From assembly GCA_030141605.1 (NCBI GenBank), contig JAQGDQ010000014.1:765001-827000 (forward strand): a DNA stretch of 62,000 bases, given 5' to 3'. The stretch comes from Tubiluchus corallicola (Eukaryota > Priapulida > Priapulimorpha > Priapulimorphida > Tubiluchidae). Below are positions 57,901 through 62,000 of this stretch, piece by piece. Position 1 is the stretch's first letter. Each line of letters opens with the position of its first letter. The notes beneath the pieces are model-generated. The model saw nothing but the letters and a program-made list of their open reading frames with translations, did not search any database and was not told the DNA's origin. The position numbers and the translations under genes are program-made.

Positions 57901-59978
57901 TTATGTACAATTCGTTCATAGTGGTTCAAGGTCAGTGAATCACAGTAAATTTGAAGCTGTTGAGTTGGTTCTCGATTCCACTATTTAAAATCACAGTCAT
58001 GGAACCAAAAGCTTTTAAGAATTTGATTGATAAAAATTTTTGCCTTGCTATTCTTGTTTAATATTACAAAAATTAAGAAAAATATTAGTAGCCAATTTAT
58101 GGGTTCGGCCATCATAATCCACAGTGCCGTCTTTACTGTGCTTTAATCCAAAACAAACCTGTATATGTAAGCTTTGTAACTCAAAAGCTGGTAAATACCA
58201 TAACTTGACATGTACAGTAAATACTATTTCCCTATACTAGTTGGTATGCAGCTAGTTAATTCAAGGCCTGTTATTCTTGCCAATTAGAGTTAAACATTCT
58301 CAATTAATGTATATATACCCGTTAAACTATTTTAGACTAACTTATGTAGTTTTATGATGTGTATGTGTTTTAAATTACCATTCTGGTGCAATAAAATGTT
58401 CTTTAAATATAAGTTATGCTTATTTCTTATCATTCCTTTTTCAGTTTGTGCCATGTGCTGGTACTTAATGCAGTCCTGGTAGTAATTTGTATATTATTTG
58501 CTGTCTTTCTACCTAGTATTGGGACAATTATAAGGTATTATTTTAATTTCTTGTTGCATGTGAATATCTTTTCAAAGAATGGTCCAGGTTAGACACAGCA
58601 GTGTGAAATGCATCTGAAACAAGATAATTTTTGGTCTTACTAGGGTTTATTAAACAGAGCATTGGGCATTGTGCATTTACTGAGTAGAATAATCACAAAT
58701 TGATAATCTTCATTTCTTGTAAGCAATGTAGACGTTGAAGTCAAAAAATTTATTCCTTATCTGGGCAAAGATATTCATGAAAGTTTTTAGAAATGGCTTC
58801 ACAATTTGGGAGATTTTGTACCTTTTGCAACCTTTTAATGTTAATAATTTATTACTGCTGCAATTCCATTTCATCGTTTAAAAATTTGAAACTACCTCCT
58901 CTTGACTTACACATAGGTTAGATACACATCTATGTGGTGAATGAATCATATTTAAGTATAATTACTTATGCTTAATTATGTTTAAGTATAATTATTTGAG
59001 ACTAGCAAGTGAAACACCTTCCTTTCAACTGACTTTTCTGCTTTACTATCAGGAGAAGACAGAATGTCTTGTGACTCTTGCTACTCATGTGTAAAATGGA
59101 ATTCAATGCACTTTATAAACTTTCTCACTTCAATAAACACATGAAAACAATACTAAATTACAAAAGTATTTTGTATCTCCACTGGGACTCTATCCCAGGG
59201 CCTACCACTTTCTGGGCAACTATCCCAAGATTTTTACTCTTTGAAGTATTAGAGGTCTATCAATGTGGAATAACATTGTGTCAAAATATTAAATGCTGTT
59301 TTCAAGGCACGATTTCTTAGGAACAAAGCCATAAAATGTAATAAAATTAGTATGAAATTTCAAGCTACATAGATCTTTTGATTTAAATAAGCTTGTAAAA
59401 CATCAAATTTGACTTTTAACAATCAGGGTTCAACTTTCTTTGGGTGTTTTTTTATGTTGTAAGTAGGTAGTAATTTTGATGGTTTAGTATTTACTATTGA
59501 AATTAAATTTCATGTTGTTGGTACTCTTGCAATATAATTTTTGTATTGTTATAATTGAAAAATTTGTGTTTAGAAAAAAAGCATAAAAAACAAACGAAAC
59601 CTTGCAAATTAAAAGATATTCAAAATTTATTTGTCCACCACATTTCTGTCAAACACTGGTCATCATCAGGGCCTGTTTCGCTCCCTAATGATGATCAGTG
59701 TTTGCTCGAAATTCATTGGACGAATAATTTTTGAATATCTTTACAACTTGTTTCAGTGGTTATCTTTAAATTGAGTATGTAATTATGGTTTCAGATTCAC
59801 AGGAGCTTTCAGTGGTCTAGCTTACATGTTTGCATTACCGAGTGTCGTGTACATGCTTAGCGTTCAGCAACAAGGAAAACTGAGCAATTCTTGCATCATC
59901 ATTCATTCTATTATCATCATCCTTGGGTTGGCTAACTTTGCAGCGCAGTTTGTAATTCTGGGAGATTTCTCTTCATGA
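45856..59978 (+). CDS. SLC38A9: SLC38A9, lysosomal amino-acid transporter and arginine sensor (15 coding exons, two alternative first exons)
   Basis: Exons join to 663 residues with first exon 1b or 629 with 1a; human SLC38A9 has 561. The protein sits in the lysosomal membrane, exports amino acids in response to luminal arginine and activates mTORC1 via Ragulator and Rag GTPases. The cytosolic N-terminus carries the Ragulator/Rag-binding pattern: RRPFYISP, RYKYYSKL and TIPDHVLPP correspond to KRPFCIEP, IHYYSRL and IAPDHVVPA in human. TM1 has IWNTMMGTSLLSMPW, whose WNTMMGTS is the arginine-responsive motif. The rest follows the eleven-helix plan: YWVLMTNFLY, a long luminal loop with N-glycosylation sequons (NET, NSS, NST), RTVPFFL-like VKTVPFFLMLILVPLINFKS, ARDLGIAYILVALTY, FIARVFFLFQMTTVFPL, and a final helix near ILGLANFAAQFVI before TGA at 59976. 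No frameshift or internal stop. The alternative reading, another SLC38 member, is ruled out by the N-terminal motifs. Confidence 0.96.
46806..47190. repeat. Dispersed repeat, long copy
   Basis: Inverted relative to 26323-26500, with shared blocks at both ends and about 200 bp in the middle not present there. Contains a poly-C run at about 47127-47136. It lies between the two alternative first exons of SLC38A9. Confidence 0.7.
48664..48881 (+). CDS. SLC38A9: SLC38A9 alternative first exon 1b
   Basis: ATG at 48664 opens 72 codons plus two bases to AG|GTGATT. It begins MYRVNEREDLDAEEIVKLS and ends SMSERTPLLRTSSSSQKFG..., again with an acidic dileucine signal (ERTPLL) as used by lysosomal membrane proteins. 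No acceptor site lies just upstream, and the one internal AG (GATGCAG at about 48700) would give a stop after exon 1a, so this is a first exon rather than an internal one. Confidence 0.8.
49927..49992 (+). CDS. SLC38A9: SLC38A9 exon 2
   Basis: A 66-bp exon, TTTCAG to GTCAGC, phase 2 to 2. It encodes a serine- and arginine-rich cytosolic stretch NAFRRSYRSQSSGNLSLSGS. It can be skipped without changing frame. Confidence 0.85.
50454..50640 (+). CDS. SLC38A9: SLC38A9 exon 3 (Rag/Ragulator-binding region)
   Basis: A 187-bp exon, TTTCAG to GTTTGT, phase 2 to 0. It includes TRRPFYISPYEDQTRPYSYH and SRYKYYSKLAPGPPSEHTL. The RRPF and YYS(K/R)L motifs align with the human N-terminal segment that contacts the Rag GTPases. 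Confidence 0.93.
50676..50870 (-). mobile_element. LINE 3' tail filling SLC38A9 intron 3
   Basis: The plus strand has TTCAAGATTCAAGATTCAAG followed by TTTGTTTATTTCAGATC. On the minus strand this reads as a 3' end with AATAAA and a tandem TTGAATC tail, the form of CR1-type LINE termini. The rest of the 237-bp intron is AT-rich and non-coding, so it could all be LINE 3' UTR. Confidence 0.45.
50878..50963 (+). CDS. SLC38A9: SLC38A9 exon 4
   Basis: An 86-bp exon, TTTTTAG to GTAAGT, phase 0 to 2. It encodes TIPDHVLPPQFFAVIPITGK and ends in the first residues of TM1 (SSIVI). Confidence 0.93.
51539..51602 (+). CDS. SLC38A9: SLC38A9 exon 5 (arginine-responsive TM1 motif), GC donor
   Basis: A 64-bp exon after TTTTTCAG, phase 2 to 0. 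It encodes FSIWNTMMGTSLLSMPWALQ plus Q. To join AGFTLGLFLM in exon 6, as the family requires, splicing must occur at CAG|GCTAGT, a GC-AG intron. The nearby GT in GCTA|GTTAAT would shift the frame. Confidence 0.9.
52095..52188 (+). CDS. SLC38A9: SLC38A9 exon 6
   Basis: A 94-bp exon, TTGATAG to GTAAGT, phase 0 to 1. It encodes AGFTLGLFLMVSMAAISFYT then CYRVLQSTQQH (TM2 and the following loop, human AGFTTGMCVIILM...CCYRVV). The open frame seen most easily here is a different one. The correct frame was set by similarity. Confidence 0.9.
52791..52958 (+). CDS. SLC38A9: SLC38A9 exon 7
   Basis: A 168-bp exon, TTTCCAG to GTATGT, phase 1 to 1. It encodes VEFSDVCQSYMGRIGAWFSV, then GALVVYWVLMTNFLYHTVNF. 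Matches YPDVCRHYFGSFGQW...IVYWVLMSNFLFNT in human. Confidence 0.95.
53609..53674 (+). CDS. SLC38A9: SLC38A9 exon 8 (luminal loop)
   Basis: A 66-bp exon, TTTCAG to GTTTGT, phase 1 to 1. It encodes KYYDLNETLYISDQGVYGCG, with an N-glycosylation sequon NET and a cysteine in the luminal loop, which is poorly conserved in the family. Confidence 0.85.
54369..54689 (+). CDS. SLC38A9: SLC38A9 exon 9 (luminal loop and next helix)
   Basis: A 321-bp exon, TTTCCAG to GTAAGT, phase 1 to 1. Begins AACHSASSSQTPPTYGSYLT, contains sequons NSS and NST, then YRKIWDQVKTVPFFLMLILV and PLINFKSPTFFTKFNSL, matching human [25 protein letters not shown]. The luminal loop is clearly longer than in human. Confidence 0.95.
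55281..55367 (+). CDS. SLC38A9: SLC38A9 exon 10
   Basis: An 87-bp exon, TTTTCAG to GTAAGT, phase 1 to 1. It encodes GTVSVGFLVIFIIIKLAVCG, a membrane helix, and an acidic end FDFADFP. Confidence 0.92.
55843..55949 (+). CDS. SLC38A9: SLC38A9 exon 11
   Basis: A 107-bp exon, TGTACAG to GTGAGT, phase 1 to 0. It encodes MFPALTGTMSLAYFIHPAIT and IVRNQAKPENS (human [30 protein letters not shown]). Confidence 0.95.
56210..56645. repeat. Dispersed repeat in SLC38A9 intron 11
   Basis: Inverted copy of 34641-35088 (see there). The open frames over it are non-coding. Confidence 0.8.
57092..57196 (+). CDS. SLC38A9: SLC38A9 exon 12
   Basis: A 105-bp exon, CTTACAG to GTAAGG, phase 0 to 0. It encodes ARDLGIAYILVALTYIFVAT and VYFPLDKGCIRD. 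Confidence 0.95.
57632..57780 (+). CDS. SLC38A9: SLC38A9 exon 13
   Basis: A 149-bp exon, TGTTGCAG to GTTATT, phase 0 to 2. It encodes NFFDNFQSQDVLTFIARVFF, LFQMTTVFPLIAYIFRLQF and MHAVFGNIYP. Strongest match to the human protein after exon 5. Confidence 0.96.
58445..58534 (+). CDS. SLC38A9: SLC38A9 exon 14
   Basis: A 90-bp exon, TTTTTCAG to GTATTA, phase 2 to 2. It encodes the helix LVLNAVLVVICILFAVFLPS and IGTII(R). Confidence 0.93.
59612..59742. repeat. Long hairpin in the last SLC38A9 intron
   Basis: Arms of about 60 bp pair with only scattered mismatches: AAAGATATTCAAAATTTATT at the left pairs with the right end, and AAACACTGGTCATCATCAGGG pairs with CCCTAATGATGATCAGTGTTT. The loop is about 12 bp. 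Pairing can be extended weakly to about 59596-59755. Confidence 0.8.
59795..59978 (+). CDS. SLC38A9: SLC38A9 exon 15 (C-terminus)
   Basis: The last coding exon, 184 bp after GTTTCAG. It encodes FTGAFSGLAYMFALPSVVYM, LSVQQQGKLSNSCI and IIILGLANFAAQFVILGDFSS, then TGA. The human protein ends at the equivalent of VQFFM, so this one carries a few more residues. Confidence 0.95.
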
Positions 59979-60891
59979 CACAGACAAATATTGTATTAGC
60001 AAATAGTCTTGTATTGTTAAAATGTACTATACACATTGTACAATATTAGTTTTATACCTTTAGCCATATATTTTATGTATATGTATTGCTAGTAGTCTGA
60101 ATTAGACTTATCATAATCAAGTAATATTGGTGCTTCTATCACAGTAGATTAGTGTGTAGGTGCTCGATGCTCAATGCAGGTTTTAACATTGCAATGTAAT
60201 TTGTTTGTTGAAATCATGCATCTGTCAAAATACAGACTGTTGTACAGACAGTCTGAAAATAGTGATTTTTTATACTTGGTCTGTACTTAAAATACTGAGA
60301 TTATTTTTGGAAATTGTTGTTCCTCTTCAGAATTTTAGGCGACATTGATGAGAATACGTGCAATAGCATCAGAATGGGTGAGTTTAATCGAACTCAGTCA
60401 AACAAAGTAATGTATGACTGTGCTATAAATGGGGCTAATCTGACTCACAAAGTTCATACGAAATCACTTGCAAGCTTCAGTGGATAATTGTGCTTCATGT
60501 ATCTGTATTTTTGGCACTAAAATAGTTACAATGCAAGCAGTGTAAATTATTACAATTTTGTTGTTATGTATACAAGAGTTGGTCATCTTCTTGATTAATA
60601 TAGAGGAGCACATTGTATACGTGAACAACAACTGTTTTATGAACAGTATGAAATTACTGCATATTGCTGTATTACTACATTAATACATTTTTAGATTGTT
60701 CTTAAAGAAACACCATGTAAGAAGTACCATGTAACAAAATACACAAGCCAACCTAGCGAATCCTAGCTAATGATAATTATTATTGCTTAGCGAATCTCAC
60801 TTATTCCACAGGGTTTTCAAATTTTTCACAAAAGTATGAAATGTCCTTGATCTTGACTGTTAATGATATTAGTATCAGTTTGTGACAATAT

Positions 60892-60897
60892 AATAAA
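60892..60897 (+). terminator. Candidate polyadenylation signal of SLC38A9
   Basis: AATAAA about 915 bp downstream of the stop codon, followed by a T-rich stretch. No canonical AATAAA was noticed between the stop and this point, but variant signals could be used earlier. Confidence 0.45.
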
Positions 60898-61009
60898 ATT
60901 TTATTGCTAGTTTATACTTCAATAAGTGATGCTTTTGAAATTTATTTGGCTTACTGGAAATTGCAAACTAGAAACTGCAAAATGTAGAAAGAGGAAGAGA
61001 GAGAGCTCA

Positions 61010-61835
61010 AGAGAGAGACAGAGTTGATTTACTTCTTTACTTCAAACTTTCGTTCGTATCATATTAGTACAACATTAAAAATATAAAATATATACAATGA
61101 AAATACAAGTAAATAAACACACAAAGTAAACAACATTACAAAAAATAATAATAATATTTCGCATTGGCTTCAATCATTATATCAATGAATATCAACAATG
61201 TAAAAATTAAATCTTTCTTACACTGGAAGTAAATAAAGTATCGCTACCGAATGTCGTTCTATATAACAAGTTTTCACTGTTTGAAATTCTAGTGTTCAGG
61301 CTGTAAATGCTTTTTCTGTAAATAACATCAAAGTACACTAATTTATGCGTCACAGAAATGTCCCTGGCACTGTGATCGAACTGGTAATTGAAAAATTTAC
61401 GCATTGATTTATGAGCAACCTTAAGTTTGTTCAGATTATAATTATGAAAATGCCGCCAGGTGACTATACAGTAGAAGCTATTACAATAAGTATTGAATAG
61501 ATGGGTTTTCACAGCATTGGTACAATAGTAAAATGTACGGCATAGCTTATTGGCTCGAGTGTAATAAATGCCTACTTCTCGTATGATATCTAGATCGTCT
61601 CTGTTGTCCCTAGAAATGATGTGACCAAGATATTTTTCATTATCACAAGGCTCAATAACAGATCCAGCCAACTTAAGACTGTCCCGAACTCAAAGTTGCT
61701 CATACTCAGAAGCTTAGTTTTGTCAACATTAATTAAAATATCAAATTTTGCTGCATAATCGACATATATAACACATAATTTCATCAGAGCAGTTGTTGTG
61801 GTACTTAATAGGCAAATATCGTCAGTGTATGTCAA
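61010..61835 (-). mobile_element. LINE fragment, sister of 30.7-31.5 kb
   Basis: The minus frame at 61590-61835 reads MTYTDDICLLSTTTTALMKL and then ILINVDKTKLLSMS. The frame at 61207-61671 reads EKYLGHIISRDNRDDLDIIR, then YYTRANKLCRTF, then YCNSFYCIVTWRHFHNYNL. These align with the plus-strand copy. YTDD replaces the catalytic YADD. The junction between the two frames near 61660 is a frameshift. A 3' UTR runs down to about 61010 beside a GA-rich stretch. It covers the RT from the YADD box onwards only. Confidence 0.85.
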
Positions 61836-62000
61836 ATGATTGTCACAGTGAATTCTCTCCCTCCCTTTCTATTTCCCCTCTCCCACACTCTCTCATTCAC
61901 TCACTTCCTTCACATTCTACGTTGTCCTCTTCCACTTACTTTCTGACTCTTTACATTTTGTAATTTCCACTTCGTTTCGCAAATTACAGCAAGCCTTTAT
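61836..62000. other. CT-rich end of window, no gene
   Basis: Pyrimidine-rich sequence (CTCTCTCCCTCCCTTTC and similar). Nothing coding is supported. Confidence 0.5.

Overview
This is animal nuclear DNA: AT-rich, intron-containing, and dominated by decayed transposable elements, satellites and microsatellites. Two host protein genes can be read. Both are split into exons with clean GT-AG boundaries (one GC-AG) and both are recognisable at the protein level. The organism looks like a marine or other invertebrate metazoan (many non-LTR retrotransposon families, hAT elements, a Ty3/gypsy remnant, TTAGGG-type repeats), but nothing here fixes the phylum.

Layout. 0-6.7 kb: a solo-LTR-like repeat, a tandem duplication with GA tracts, a large palindrome, a broken Ty3/gypsy gag-protease remnant and a LINE 3' end. 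7-25 kb: mostly unrecognised sequence with an hAT transposon carrying a broken transposase, a LINE fragment on the minus strand, several microsatellites and an hAT-type MITE. 25-29.3 kb: small inverted-repeat elements (one enclosing TTAGGG-like repeats) and a 15-copy, 107-bp satellite with higher-order structure that ends exactly where a LINE coding fragment begins. 30.7-31.5 kb: a LINE whose sister copy lies at 61-61.8 kb on the other strand.

34.5-39.6 kb (minus strand): six exons of a DNA topoisomerase I gene (TOP1), covering the core and C-terminal domains with all five catalytic residues. The usual charged N-terminal region is not recognisable upstream. A solo-LTR-like repeat and another dispersed repeat sit in its introns. 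41.2-45.7 kb: three stacked LINE remnants, one with an RNase H domain.

45.9-60.0 kb (plus strand): a complete SLC38A9 gene, the lysosomal arginine sensor and amino-acid transporter that signals to mTORC1 through Ragulator and the Rag GTPases. It has two candidate first exons, each carrying an acidic dileucine sorting signal and each ending in the same phase, followed by 14 shared exons (predicted 629 or 663 residues). The two host genes have unrelated functions; they are simply neighbours in opposite orientation. No operon, CRISPR, phage or other undescribed defence-like system was seen.
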